NCBI GenBank assembly: GCA_003162215.1
Contig: PMMO01000109.1
Coordinates: 1-43,668 of the forward strand
Source: Ignavibacteriota bacterium
GTDB lineage: Bacteria; Bacteroidota; Ignavibacteria; UBA10030; UBA6906
DNA length: 43,668 nucleotides
Direction: 5' to 3'
Made by a program: the position numbers and the translations under genes. The notes under the pieces are model-generated. The model saw only the letters and a list, made by a program, of their open reading frames with translations, was not told where the DNA came from and did not search any database. Positions 1 through 8,574 of this stretch are shown one piece after another (the first letter of the stretch is position 1; each line of letters starts with the position of its first letter).

Positions 1-820
1 CGTCCGACCCGCCGATATCCGAGACCACCCGCAGCTGGTCAAAGCTTGTTCCGGACACCGTTGCGGCAGCGCCCGCCACGACCTTCAGGCCGAGGTGGGT
101 GCCGTTCCCCACGATCATGGTCCCGCCCACTGAAATCAGGGATGCGCCCTTCTCGTCCTCGGACACCGTGATATTTGCCAAATTGGAGAGTTCTTCGATC
201 TTGGTGTCACGCAAGTCCTTCATATCGGCCGTATTGAGCCCGCTCGCCGTGGTTGCCACGATATCCACGTTGAGGTCGCTGATCTGCCCGGCAAGCGTGT
301 TAATCGAATCGATCTTTGTGGAGAGCTCGTCGCGCAGGGAGGACCGCAGCGTGTTGGTGTCGCTGTAGAGGCGATGGAAGGTATCCGCCAGCGCTGTACC
401 TTTCAGCAGAAGGGCATTCCGGGTGACCGAGTCGTCCGGGTTCGTCGAAAGATCTTGCCAGGCGGAGAAGAAGCCGCTGAGTACCCCGCTCATCGACGCG
501 TCCGATGGTTCGTTGAACGTGGCTTCGACCTGGCCGAGGATGTTATAGTCGGAAGTGGCCGCCGAGAGCGAGCTGTTCGAGGTGCGGATTTGCTGGTCAA
601 CGAACACGTTGCGCAGGCGGGAGACGCTTGCGACGGTGACGCCGGTGCCGAGCAGACCGTAGGCCGTGCTCGCGGCAGGGGTCGTCACGAAGTCTGCCCG
701 CTGCCGCGAATAGCCCGTTGTGTTGGCATTGGCAATATTATGGCCGGTGACGCTGATGCCAAACTGTTGCGCCAGCAATGCCCGCCGTGCTGTCTCCAGA
801 AGTCCTGATATGCCGCCCAT
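1..820 (-). CDS. flgK: FlgK, hook-filament junction protein 1 (partial, C-terminus beyond window)
   Basis: This is the N-terminal 273 codons of the first hook-filament junction protein, which joins hook to filament outside the cell. It begins at ATG 820 behind a strong AAGGAGGA ribosome site about 6 nt upstream. The product opens with MGGISGLLETARRALLAQQF and continues to the axial-protein signature NIANANTTGYSRQR near residue 32, which is characteristic of flagellar rod, hook and HAP proteins. A long helical region follows. The frame is open to the window edge with no stop, so the C-terminal part is missing. It follows flgN by 14 nt, the usual pairing of FlgK with its export chaperone; flgL would be expected next. 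Confidence in the family is high. Confidence 0.95.
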   Translation of the reverse strand, partial: MGGISGLLETARRALLAQQFGISVTGHNIANANTTGYSRQRADFVTTPAASTAYGLLGTGVTVASVSRLRNVFVDQQIRTSNSSLSAATSDYNILGQVEATFNEPSDASMSGVLSGFFSAWQDLSTNPDDSVTRNALLLKGTALADTFHRLYSDTNTLRSSLRDELSTKIDSINTLAGQISDLNVDIVATTASGLNTADMKDLRDTKIEELSNLANITVSEDEKGASLISVGGTMIVGNGTHLGLKVVAGAAATVSGTSFDQLRVVSDIGGSD

Positions 821-834
821 GGTGCTCCTCCTTG

Positions 835-1290
835 CTACACGCGGTGATCAACAAGTTGTCGCGTGTGGTCATCGGTAACCAGACGAAGTGTCTCCTGCAC
901 AAATCGCACCGAGCGCTGCAGCAAGATGCGGTTCTGATCGTTCATGTGGATGATCCGTTCTGACACCGTCCGCAGGCGAGTGGATATTGTCGAGATGCGC
1001 AATGCGTCGGAAGGCGCAAGATGACGTATCAGTTCCGTCACGGTAACCGCCGTCCCCTCTCCGTTCTTCGACGGATGTCCTGCGATCTCGGCGGCAAGGC
1101 GGACCCGTTGTTCCTCGAGCTGCTGGAACGGCTTAATCAGCTCCTCTTCCTGCACCACGAGCGAGGCGAGATCGCCCCCATGCAGTCCAACGATGGACCG
1201 CTGTTTTTCTATCATCACGCGCAGCAGCGATTCTCCGGTTTCCACCTCCGATTGCATCACGCGTTCGAGTTCTTCAATCATCGTTTCCAT
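835..1290 (-). CDS. flgN: FlgN-family export chaperone for FlgK/FlgL
   Basis: The product has 151 aa and is almost entirely helical with heptad-like spacing, as expected for the cytoplasmic chaperone that binds FlgK and FlgL before secretion. The start ATG 1290 lies inside the 3' end of flgJ (17-nt overlap) with a CAGGAG ribosome site upstream. The stop codon lies 14 nt before the flgK start. Sequence conservation in this family is weak, so the call rests on length, helical composition with an E/Q/R-rich central region, and position directly before flgK. I see no catalytic motif. Another FlgN-like export chaperone type is the only realistic alternative. Confidence 0.8.
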   Translation of the reverse strand: METMIEELERVMQSEVETGESLLRVMIEKQRSIVGLHGGDLASLVVQEEELIKPFQQLEEQRVRLAAEIAGHPSKNGEGTAVTVTELIRHLAPSDALRISTISTRLRTVSERIIHMNDQNRILLQRSVRFVQETLRLVTDDHTRQLVDHRV

Positions 1291-2113
1291 TACCTGACTC
1301 CTGCTGTTCGAACAGCTTCATGTAGTTCATGACCTTTTCGACGTAGGCACGGGTTTCCTTGAACGGAGGGATGCCCCCGTGTTTTTGCACTGCGCCGGGC
1401 CCCGCATTGTATGATGCCACCGCTTTCTCTTGGTCGCCGCCAAACTGCTCCATCAACTTGCTCAGGTACTTTGCTCCGCCCAGTACGTTCTCGCGGGGGT
1501 TCCAGACATTCTTCACTCCCATCGCTGTCGCGGTGGAGTCGATCAACTGCATTAATCCCTTGGCGTTTTTCGGAGAGCGCGCTTGCGGATCACCGTGCGA
1601 TTCCGTCGCAATAACCGCTTTCAACAGATTCGCGTCGACACGGTGTGTGTCTGCCGCCTCCTGGATCAGGGGAGCAACCAGATCCAGGCGTCTGCGCAAC
1701 ATATCCGAAACTGCAGGCGTTGCCATGCTGTCCGGCTTCGCCGCCGCTGCCGGCACGGGATCCGTGGCTGACGTCGTCTCTGGTGCGATTGCTTTTTCCT
1801 GATGCTGCTTGCCTGTCGGCATCTCTTCGCCGGTCATACGTCGGTACAGCATCTCGGCAAGGCCGAGAGAACTGTTGCGTGAGACGTGTTGTGCCATCTG
1901 GCTGTCAAAAAGGCCTTCCAGAACATCACCGCCATAACTGTCCCCAAACATCTCTTTGCCGTTCATGCTTGAGCGCATGCTCTTCAGCATGTACCCGACG
2001 AGCAGCGATTCGAATTCCTTTGTCACATGCTGCAACCGCTGACGCGTCCGGTCATCGATGGGCTTGTGCGTTTGCGTCGCCGCGTTGTCCGATATTGTGC
2101 GCGTGCCGTCCAT
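1274..2113 (-). CDS. flgJ: FlgJ-like rod-assembly protein fused to a lytic transglycosylase (SLT) domain
   Basis: The product has 279 aa and two domains. Residues about 25-95 form the rod-binding (FlgJ N-terminal) domain, with a helical VTKEFESLLVGYMLKSMRSS segment. Residues about 145-265 form a goose-lysozyme/SLT-type lytic transglycosylase: catalytic Glu171 lies in ATESHGD, followed by GLMQL (186-190) and SYNAGPGAV (234-242). A Pro/Ala-rich linker joins them. The protein caps the growing rod in the periplasm and opens the peptidoglycan. Enterobacterial FlgJ instead carries a glucosaminidase (GH73) domain, so the enzymatic half differs here. The start overlaps the flgI stop by 1 nt (TAATG), and no obvious signal peptide is present, consistent with export through the flagellar apparatus. 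Confidence 0.9.
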   Translation of the reverse strand: MDGTRTISDNAATQTHKPIDDRTRQRLQHVTKEFESLLVGYMLKSMRSSMNGKEMFGDSYGGDVLEGLFDSQMAQHVSRNSSLGLAEMLYRRMTGEEMPTGKQHQEKAIAPETTSATDPVPAAAAKPDSMATPAVSDMLRRRLDLVAPLIQEAADTHRVDANLLKAVIATESHGDPQARSPKNAKGLMQLIDSTATAMGVKNVWNPRENVLGGAKYLSKLMEQFGGDQEKAVASYNAGPGAVQKHGGIPPFKETRAYVEKVMNYMKLFEQQESGNGNDD

Positions 2114-3225
2114 TAGATAATCACCAACTCCGCGTTTAGAGCACCCGCCCGCTTCAAGGCCTGAAAAATCGCTATGATGTCGCGCGGTGTCACTTTCAAT
2201 GCGTTGAGCGTTTTAGCCACGTCCTGCACCGTCGCCGTTCGGTCAAATGCCTGCACCGTTGACGTATCCTGCCCCGCATACACTGCCGTCAGTTGTGTCG
2301 TCACAGTCTGGCCCTGTGAGAATGGCGCAGGCTGCGAGACCATGGGTATGGACTCGATTTCGATATTCAATCCGCCATGAGAGATGGCAACCGACATGAT
2401 GCTCACCGAGCCTCCAACAACAATTGTTCCCGTACGCTCATTGATAACTACCTTTGCGACGACGTCGGGCATCACCTCGAGCCCTTCGATCGAAGCGATA
2501 AACTCCACCAGTCGCCCCTCCGTCCGGATGGCTTCGGGCACCAGGATGGAGATGCTTGCACCATCTTGCGCACGGGCCGCCCTCTGGCCCAGCTTCGTAT
2601 TCACCGCATCCGCGACCCGTGTTGCTGTGGTAAAATCCGGCTCCATGAGCACCACGGAAATTGTCGAATCCTTGCTGATCGACGTAGCCGTCGTTTTCTC
2701 GACCACCCCGCCTCCTGGAATGCGTCCGGCGGCCGTGTGATTGCGACGAACCTCGTTGCCATTTGCCCGGACGCTCATGCCGCCGACTGAGAGCGGCCCC
2801 TGGGCCATCACATAGACGACGCCATCAATCGCGGAGAGCGGTGTGATCAGAAGCGTTCCTCCCTGCAGGCTTGTAGCATCGCCCAAGGAAGAGACGATGA
2901 CGTCGACTTCACTCCCTTCCTTCGTGAATCCCGGAACCGTGGCTGTCACCATAACCGCCGCAACATTGCGCAACCGGAGATCATTCTGGGGCACGTTGAC
3001 GCCAAACCTCTTCAGCATGCTTGCCACTGACTGGAGGGTAAACGTGGACCGTTGTGTGTCACCCGTTCCGTTCAGCCCCACCACCAGGCCGTATCCGATG
3101 ATCTGCTGTCCGCGAATGCCCTGAACATGGGCAATGTCTTTGATGCGGATTGCCCCGAAGGCTATGCTGGCACTCACCAGCAAGACCCCCAAAACCTTTT
3201 CGAAACGTCTGCAGTTTCGTTTCAT
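2113..3225 (-). CDS. flgI: FlgI, flagellar P-ring protein
   Basis: The 370-aa product has an N-terminal signal peptide (basic MKRNCRRFEK, then a hydrophobic stretch ending near SIAFGA). It then shows the P-ring hallmark RIKDIAHVQGIRGQQIIGYG and GLVVGLNGTGD, present in essentially all FlgI proteins. It forms the ring around the rod in the peptidoglycan layer, assembled with the help of FlgA. Length is normal for the family. ATG 3225 has an AGAGG ribosome site and follows the flgH stop by 10 nt. The C-terminus, with ALKVTPRDIIAIFQALKRAGAL, is typical of FlgI. Confidence 0.98.
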   Translation of the reverse strand: MKRNCRRFEKVLGVLLVSASIAFGAIRIKDIAHVQGIRGQQIIGYGLVVGLNGTGDTQRSTFTLQSVASMLKRFGVNVPQNDLRLRNVAAVMVTATVPGFTKEGSEVDVIVSSLGDATSLQGGTLLITPLSAIDGVVYVMAQGPLSVGGMSVRANGNEVRRNHTAAGRIPGGGVVEKTTATSISKDSTISVVLMEPDFTTATRVADAVNTKLGQRAARAQDGASISILVPEAIRTEGRLVEFIASIEGLEVMPDVVAKVVINERTGTIVVGGSVSIMSVAISHGGLNIEIESIPMVSQPAPFSQGQTVTTQLTAVYAGQDTSTVQAFDRTATVQDVAKTLNALKVTPRDIIAIFQALKRAGALNAELVII

Positions 3226-3235
3226 ACCGCCTCTT

Positions 3236-3814
3236 TCAGAAAAGCCAGTGCAACAGTTTCGTGATCCACCCCGGTCCCTGGGCGTTTGACACCACGCCGT
3301 TTCCTTCGAAGGCGATACGTGCCTCGGCGATGTTGTACGAATAGACGCTATTGTCTGCCAGGATGTCCGGCGGCCTTACGATGCCGGATAATGTGATCCG
3401 CTGTTCCTCTCCGTTCACGATAATCGTGCGATGGCCCGTGATCACCAGATCACCATTCGCCAGCACCGAATCCACGCGCGCACTGATTTTGGCGCGGATT
3501 GAACCGTTGCTGGATGTCGCCCCGGAGCCTTTGAACCCATTGACCGTGCCGACACCGAGAGAAACATCGGGGATATTTGAAGTGGACACTTTCCCCGAAG
3601 CATTCATCGAGATATTACTCTCACGATCCGATGATGTGCTTGCATCATTGGATGCACTCGATGTTTCCACAACAAGAACCATCACCGCATCCCCGGCCCG
3701 GGTCGCCTTCGGATCGGCGAATAATGATCGACCGACATTTCCACGCATGTCCTGCCCCATTGCACCGCAGGCAACGACAAGGACGATGATGCCGAGCACA
3801 CATACGCGTTTCAT
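3236..3814 (-). CDS. flgH: FlgH, flagellar L-ring lipoprotein
   Basis: The 192-aa product carries a lipoprotein signal: MKRVCVLGIIVLVVAC, with a lipobox-like VVAC, so the mature protein should be lipidated and placed in the outer membrane as the L ring. Family features include SLFADPKATRAGDAVMVLV near the mature N-terminus, a Ser/Asn-rich middle, and the C-terminal segment VLANGDLVITGHRTIIVNGE followed by LSGIVRPPDI. The ATG overlaps the flgA stop (TGATG). Presence of this gene is direct evidence for an outer membrane. Confidence 0.97.
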   Translation of the reverse strand: MKRVCVLGIIVLVVACGAMGQDMRGNVGRSLFADPKATRAGDAVMVLVVETSSASNDASTSSDRESNISMNASGKVSTSNIPDVSLGVGTVNGFKGSGATSSNGSIRAKISARVDSVLANGDLVITGHRTIIVNGEEQRITLSGIVRPPDILADNSVYSYNIAEARIAFEGNGVVSNAQGPGWITKLLHWLF

Positions 3815-4551
3815 CAGTTCTCCCTTTCCGCATCCAACAGAACAGTAACACTCCGTGGCCCGTCAATCCGTGCGCGGACGCGGTCACGGCGGCTTGCCAA
3901 CTCCACCGTCACATACTCTCCGCGATCCCCGTCATCCCGGGCGGTTCCCTCCAACGTCATCGATACTCCGCGCGATCGGACTCTCACCTGCACCCGGTCT
4001 CCCTGCTGTACAAGCGGAGTGTGCTCAAACAGATCCTCATACAGCATGGCCCCGCGGGGGATAATTCGCCGTGACCGCAATCCTTCGAGGGAATTGTGAT
4101 CGCAAAGAACCCGCCGCCGGATGTCGGTGGTCTCCCTATGCAACGTCTGGACATCTTCAGACCCCGGCGCTGCATGGCGTCCGATTGCACGTCCGGCAAC
4201 CAGAACATTTGCATAGGTCCTTATCAGCATAGATACCAGGCACCGGTGGACAATCCGTCCATCCGACTCGATCTCCACACGCACCGCAAGCGCACCTTTC
4301 CACTGCGTCCGTGCATCAGCGGCCACGTGCAAACGATAGTTCATGCCGGGGACTTCAACGTTCTCCGGCACCGCACGGAAGGTGATTTCCGCCTGCTCAT
4401 TTTCAGCAGCGCGTTGGTCGGCCAGAAATGCCCGCACGGCCTCTTGCAGTTCTGCAGCTGGCACCCTCGTTCCTCCCCGCACACCGGAAGCAACTACCAG
4501 GAGAACAAACACGAGGCTCCACAACAGCATGCTATGTGGACGGCCGGCCAT
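3814..4551 (-). CDS. flgA: FlgA, P-ring assembly chaperone (SAF domain)
   Basis: The 245-aa product has an N-terminal hydrophobic export signal (MLLWSLVFVLLVVASGVRG) and a C-terminal SAF/FlgA region from about residue 115 onward: GRAIGRHAAPGSED, then RRIIPRGAMLYEDLFEHTPLV, then a repeat of short beta strands. FlgA is the periplasmic chaperone for polymerisation of FlgI. The position next to flgH and flgI fits. ATG 4551 follows the flgG stop... by transcription order flgG is upstream and the two are separated by 4 nt. An internal ATG at 4530 directly before the hydrophobic core is an alternative start. Confidence 0.92.
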   Translation of the reverse strand: MAGRPHSMLLWSLVFVLLVVASGVRGGTRVPAAELQEAVRAFLADQRAAENEQAEITFRAVPENVEVPGMNYRLHVAADARTQWKGALAVRVEIESDGRIVHRCLVSMLIRTYANVLVAGRAIGRHAAPGSEDVQTLHRETTDIRRRVLCDHNSLEGLRSRRIIPRGAMLYEDLFEHTPLVQQGDRVQVRVRSRGVSMTLEGTARDDGDRGEYVTVELASRRDRVRARIDGPRSVTVLLDAEREN

Positions 4552-4555
4552 GAGG

Positions 4556-5344
4556 CTACCGTTTCACGTTAGTGGCTACGGTGAGCATGTCTTCAACTGT
4601 CTTGATGGTCTTGGCGCTGATCTCGTACGCACGTTGGGCCGTGATCATCCCTACCATTTCTTCCACAACATCTACGTTTGAGGACTCCAGATATCCCTGC
4701 ATGACCTCGCCGAACCCTTCGTTCGTCGCCGATCCCGTAATGGGTGCTCCGGAGGCGCCGGTCTCCACGTAGAGGTCTCCGCCAATCGCGCGCAACCCCG
4801 CAGGGTTGATGAACTTCGCGAGTTCAAATTGGCCGAGCTTCGTCGTCTCAGCATCGCCGGCGTTTTTTGCTTCAATCGTGCCGTCACGGCTTACGGTGAT
4901 TTCGGTCGTATCGGAAGAAAATGTCACCGCCGGCTCGACAAAGTATCCTTGCGATGTCACAAGAGTTCCATCCCCGGACATCTTGAATGATCCATCACGT
5001 GTGTAGGCAAGCGTTCCATCAGGGCGTCGTATCTGAAAAAAACCTTCTCCCTGCAATGCAATATCCAGCTTATTCTGGGTTGGCTGGATGTCCCCCTGCG
5101 CGAATGACCGTGCGGTCGCTACGGGAACAGAACCATTTCCCACTTGCAGCTCCGATGCCTGTTGCAGATTCGGATTCTCAGAAACGCCGGTGGCCTTCAG
5201 GGTCTGATACATCAGGTCCTGGAATTCCGGCCGGCTCTTCTTGAATCCCGTGGTATTGACGTTCGCCAGGTTGTGAGCGATGGTGTCAATGTTGAGTTGT
5301 TGGGCAAACATGCCTGTTGCCGCTGTACGCAGTGCGCGATTCAT
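4556..5344 (-). CDS. flgG: FlgG, distal rod protein
   Basis: The 262-aa product matches the distal rod protein. The N-terminus MNRALRTAATGMFAQQLNID leads into the axial motif NLANVNTTGFKKSRPEFQDLMYQ, which is diagnostic of FlgG. The middle contains GEGFFQIRRPDGTLAYTRDG. The C-terminus QGYLESSNVDVVEEMVGMIT and AQRAYEISAKTIKTVEDML forms the second axial helix. It is exported by the flagellar type III system without a cleaved signal. ATG 5344 has an AGAGAGGAAG ribosome site, and the gene lies 24 nt after flgF. Confidence 0.98.
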   Translation of the reverse strand: MNRALRTAATGMFAQQLNIDTIAHNLANVNTTGFKKSRPEFQDLMYQTLKATGVSENPNLQQASELQVGNGSVPVATARSFAQGDIQPTQNKLDIALQGEGFFQIRRPDGTLAYTRDGSFKMSGDGTLVTSQGYFVEPAVTFSSDTTEITVSRDGTIEAKNAGDAETTKLGQFELAKFINPAGLRAIGGDLYVETGASGAPITGSATNEGFGEVMQGYLESSNVDVVEEMVGMITAQRAYEISAKTIKTVEDMLTVATNVKR

Positions 5345-5368
5345 ACTGGTCTTCCTCTCTTCGTGTTA

Positions 5369-6112
5369 TTACACTCTACCAATGTCCATGCTACGGTCCA
5401 ACGTCGCGTCCTGCGACTGAATGATTTTCTGGTCTGTTTCAAAACTCCTGCTGATCTCAATCATGGCAGTCATCTCTTCAATTGCGTCCACATTGGATTC
5501 CTCAAGGAAGCCCTGGCGGACGTGCAGCTGATCCTGAGGAACATTGACTGGAATCTGGTCCGGGCCTGGTATCAAGAGAGATTCATGGTCCTTCTGGAGT
5601 TGGTCGGGATCGGCCACGGTCACAATTCTCAGCCGGGTAAGCGGCTCACGATCGGCGAGCACTTCTCCTGCCTCGTTGATGGTGATGTTCCCTTGTTGAT
5701 GTTTGTCAATGCTGGGTACCACGACGTTGCCATTCTCGCCTTGCACATGAAACCCTTCGGCTGTCACGAGGCTGCCGTCAGTTGCAAGTTTGAAGTGGCC
5801 GTTCCTTGTCAACCGGACACCATTGGGTGTCTCGACTGCAAAGAAGCCTGTTCCTTCCAGTGCGAGATCAAAGGGATTGTTTGTCGGCTGGAGCGAGCCC
5901 GGCGCAAGATCCACGACTCGCCGCACGTTCGTTCCGGTGAGATCACTCCGGCCGTCAGAGGAGGGAGCTCCGGACTCCTTCAGCATCTCGATGAATACCC
6001 GGTCCCTTTTGAATCCGGTGGAATTGATGTTCGCCAGATTGTTGGCGATGACTTCCATGCGTGTCATTTTCGGACGCATGGATGCTTCGGACGTATAGAT
6101 CCCTTTGATCAT
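5369..6112 (-). CDS. flgF: FlgF, proximal rod protein (FlgF/G family)
   Basis: The 247-aa product is a FlgF/FlgG family rod protein: MIKGIYTSEASMRPKMTRME, then ANNLANINSTGFKRDRVFIE, a central GTGFFAVETPNGVRLTRNG beta region, and a C-terminus with QGFLEESNVDAIEEMTAMI. It is placed as FlgF because it lies upstream of a clear flgG and is shorter. The start forms an ATGA overlap with the stop of the AMIN-like gene, so the two are translationally coupled. Confidence 0.93.
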   Translation of the reverse strand: MIKGIYTSEASMRPKMTRMEVIANNLANINSTGFKRDRVFIEMLKESGAPSSDGRSDLTGTNVRRVVDLAPGSLQPTNNPFDLALEGTGFFAVETPNGVRLTRNGHFKLATDGSLVTAEGFHVQGENGNVVVPSIDKHQQGNITINEAGEVLADREPLTRLRIVTVADPDQLQKDHESLLIPGPDQIPVNVPQDQLHVRQGFLEESNVDAIEEMTAMIEISRSFETDQKIIQSQDATLDRSMDIGRV

Positions 6113-7200
6113 GATCCCAGTTCCTCCTTCTTCTCCGCCGGACGCATGGAACGCAACTTCACCGCAAGGTCCATTTCTCCGCGTCCCACGCCAAGCTTTC
6201 GCGCGAAATGGAGGCGCTGATTTGGTGTTGTAGCGCGGGTGAGCGTTTCTTCCATCCGCGTAGGCGACAATTGCGGCGTGGCGCGGTCATGCAACCGTCG
6301 GGCGAGAGTGATTTCTTCGCTGCCGCGTCGGAACGAGCGGGCGAGCTGCAGTGATGTCTCGTGGGCGACGTCCGATTCATCGTCCTCATAAGGTTCATCC
6401 ACCAGCAATTCGTGGCTCGCAGTCCCACGTGCCGGTGCTGTCGGGTGCGGAACAGGAACTTCTGTCCGGACTGATCGCGGCGTCATCACAGCGTGCTTGG
6501 CCGGTTTCTTCCCGAAGGCAAGGGCCAGCGCCGCACCGCTCCCGGTCAGGACGATGACCACGATGGCAGAGAGCGCAAGAGCGACTGCAGGCGCCAGGCT
6601 GGCATGAGCGGGCTGTTGCATGCTCGTGCGCGATGGCGGTGGTGACGATTCAGCGTGCAGTTGTTCTCGTGCAACGCCCGGGATGTCGATGACCGCATTG
6701 CTGGCCGGCGCATATGATTGCACTGCGATCGCTTTGGGTGGCTCCGATTTCACAGGGGTCACGCGCCGCGTGGATGCAATGGATGGTCGTGGCAGGGCTG
6801 ACTGCCCACCGGTCGGCAGAACATCAATATAAAGGGCATTTCCCGATGCCGGAAGTACGCAACGGTAGGTTGTCGGTGTCCGAACCATGAGTGACACCAT
6901 GGTGCTGTCACCGGGTAGCGGCGACACAGAGATGGCTGTGACAAGACCCGAGTTCAACAGTTGACGCCGGGCTTTCATGGGAATCGCTACACCGGTGTGA
7001 GAGAATCCCAGCCGGACAACTCCGTCTGATCCAAGCGTGGAGTATCGCACCTCGCCGCGGAACAGAAGTGTCACGCGACTATAGCCCGCCTGCGCGCTAT
7101 ACCGCACATCTGTCAGAGTCGCATCCTCCCCCGCCGTAGCGCGCGGGGAATTCCACAGGAGGCCTGTAAGCATGCCCATCACTATCCAGTAGCGTATCAT
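6109..7200 (-). CDS. Membrane protein with periplasmic AMIN-like domain and duplicated cytoplasmic HTH-like motif; function unknown
   Basis: I do not recognise a named gene. The 363-aa product has a signal/anchor at residues 1-23, then a beta-rich segment (about 28-130: TLTDVRYSAQAGYSRVTLLF ... ALYIDVLPT) resembling the AMIN domain, which localises periplasmic proteins to cell-envelope structures and peptidoglycan. A Pro/Ser-rich linker and one transmembrane helix (about 203-229) follow. The basic and acidic tail holds two copies of a 20-residue motif, at 284-303 and 330-349, of the form L..AR...G..E..LA..L. Eight of the 20 positions are identical between copies, and the motif recalls short HTH-like tails in flagellar-cluster proteins. 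ATG 7200 is preferred: it has GGAGGG 7-8 nt upstream and forms ATGA with the kinase stop. An upstream GTG at 7215 is rejected. A link between envelope and flagellar rod or kinase signalling is inference. Confidence 0.75.
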   Translation of the reverse strand: MIRYWIVMGMLTGLLWNSPRATAGEDATLTDVRYSAQAGYSRVTLLFRGEVRYSTLGSDGVVRLGFSHTGVAIPMKARRQLLNSGLVTAISVSPLPGDSTMVSLMVRTPTTYRCVLPASGNALYIDVLPTGGQSALPRPSIASTRRVTPVKSEPPKAIAVQSYAPASNAVIDIPGVAREQLHAESSPPPSRTSMQQPAHASLAPAVALALSAIVVIVLTGSGAALALAFGKKPAKHAVMTPRSVRTEVPVPHPTAPARGTASHELLVDEPYEDDESDVAHETSLQLARSFRRGSEEITLARRLHDRATPQLSPTRMEETLTRATTPNQRLHFARKLGVGRGEMDLAVKLRSMRPAEKKEELGS

Positions 7201-8561
7201 CGTTGGACCCTCCACACCGGAAGAAAGATCGTGAATGCCGTTCCTTTGTCAATTTCGCTCTCCACCCGCAGTTCTCCTTTGTGTTGGGCGATGATTTTGC
7301 TGCAAATTGCAAGACCGAGCCCCGTTCCCTTTTCTCCCTTTGTGCTGAAGAACGGTTTGAAGATCTTCTCCTGAAGCTCCTTGGGGATGCCGCATCCCGT
7401 ATCGCCAATCCGGATGGAGACGTGAAACCCCGCCAATGACGTCGCGATGGAAATTGTCCCGCCTTTGGGCATTGCATCCCGTGCATTAATCAAGAGGTTC
7501 AGAAACACCTGTTGCAGGTAGTTGGCATTCCCTCCCACCGCCGGGAGTTCTTTATCAAGACGAAGGTCCATCGTGATGCCATTCCCTTCGAACTCGTGTT
7601 GTACCATCATCACAATATCTTCTAGGGCCTTGTTAACATTGATGGGCTCGGTTGCCACTTCCTCGGAGACGTTGCGCGAGAAGTTCATCAGGCGCAGGGT
7701 GATATCTGACAGGCGCTTCAACTGTTTGCTGAACATGTCGATCCAGTTTGGCAGCGGGCGGCCGGCCTGCACCAGCTCGAGATGGAGCATCAGCACCTGG
7801 AGCGGATTCTTGATTTCGTGGGCGATCCCTGCGGCGAGTTCACCGATGGCCGCCAATTTTGCCGCCTGCACCATTTGTGCCTGCGATGCCTTCAACTCCT
7901 CGTTGGCTTTCAGCAGTTGCTGATACGTGCGCCAGTTCTCGACACCGACTGCGGCCTGGTTCGCCAGCACGGACAAGAGCTGTATGTCCTGATTGGAGAA
8001 TTCCTGCTGGGCCTTTTCAGTGTGGATGACGAACACCCCGATCCCCTGACTGCGCAAAATGAGCGGCACAATCACGAAGTTCCGCGCGCTCGACTTCGAC
8101 AACATGTGCTCAAGGTCCGGAATGATCACGGTTTTCTTTTCGGAGATCACCCAATCCACGATACCCGCTTCGAGCTGATGTTGCGCTTCCTCGCCCAAAC
8201 GGGGTGAACTTTTGGAAGACAGCGGAAGGAGCTTGCCGGAGGTGGACTGGAACAAAAAGATGTTGCAGTCCAGCACAGGCACGACCTGGCTGGCGAGCTC
8301 GATCAACGCGCTCACAATCAACTCGGGTTCAGTGGCCGTGCTGATGATATTCGACAACCGTTGCGTCGCCACCAACTCGTCGATGGAGCTCCTGATGGCA
8401 AGATTGTTCTGCGTAGACTGCACGTTATCCTGGCGAAGGATCTCGATCGTCTTTTCGAGGGCCTTGATGTAATTCTCACGGCTCTCAATGAACTGCTCGA
8501 ACTGAGGCAATCCTTCTTCCAGCAACTGGTAACGGTTCTTGCGTTTTGCAGCGTGTTCCAT
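7197..8561 (-). CDS. GAF-domain sensor histidine kinase
   Basis: The 454-aa soluble kinase (from ATG 8561) has an N-terminal coiled coil (about 10-60), a GAF domain (about 70-215), a HisKA domain with phosphorylation site His248 in AGIAHEIKNP, and a HATPase_c domain with N box NLLINARDAM, G1 box DTGCGIP, F region FKPFFSTK and G2 box GTGLGLAI. No transmembrane segment is present, so it senses a cytoplasmic ligand or partner. No response-regulator domain is fused and none is adjacent. It is coupled downstream to the AMIN-like gene and follows an HDOD gene by 13 nt. Start 8561 has AAGAGG upstream; an ATG at 8585 and a TTG at 8591 would overlap the HDOD gene and lack a ribosome site. Confidence 0.92.
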   Translation of the reverse strand: MEHAAKRKNRYQLLEEGLPQFEQFIESRENYIKALEKTIEILRQDNVQSTQNNLAIRSSIDELVATQRLSNIISTATEPELIVSALIELASQVVPVLDCNIFLFQSTSGKLLPLSSKSSPRLGEEAQHQLEAGIVDWVISEKKTVIIPDLEHMLSKSSARNFVIVPLILRSQGIGVFVIHTEKAQQEFSNQDIQLLSVLANQAAVGVENWRTYQQLLKANEELKASQAQMVQAAKLAAIGELAAGIAHEIKNPLQVLMLHLELVQAGRPLPNWIDMFSKQLKRLSDITLRLMNFSRNVSEEVATEPINVNKALEDIVMMVQHEFEGNGITMDLRLDKELPAVGGNANYLQQVFLNLLINARDAMPKGGTISIATSLAGFHVSIRIGDTGCGIPKELQEKIFKPFFSTKGEKGTGLGLAICSKIIAQHKGELRVESEIDKGTAFTIFLPVWRVQR

Positions 8562-8574
8562 GAGCTCTCGCCTC

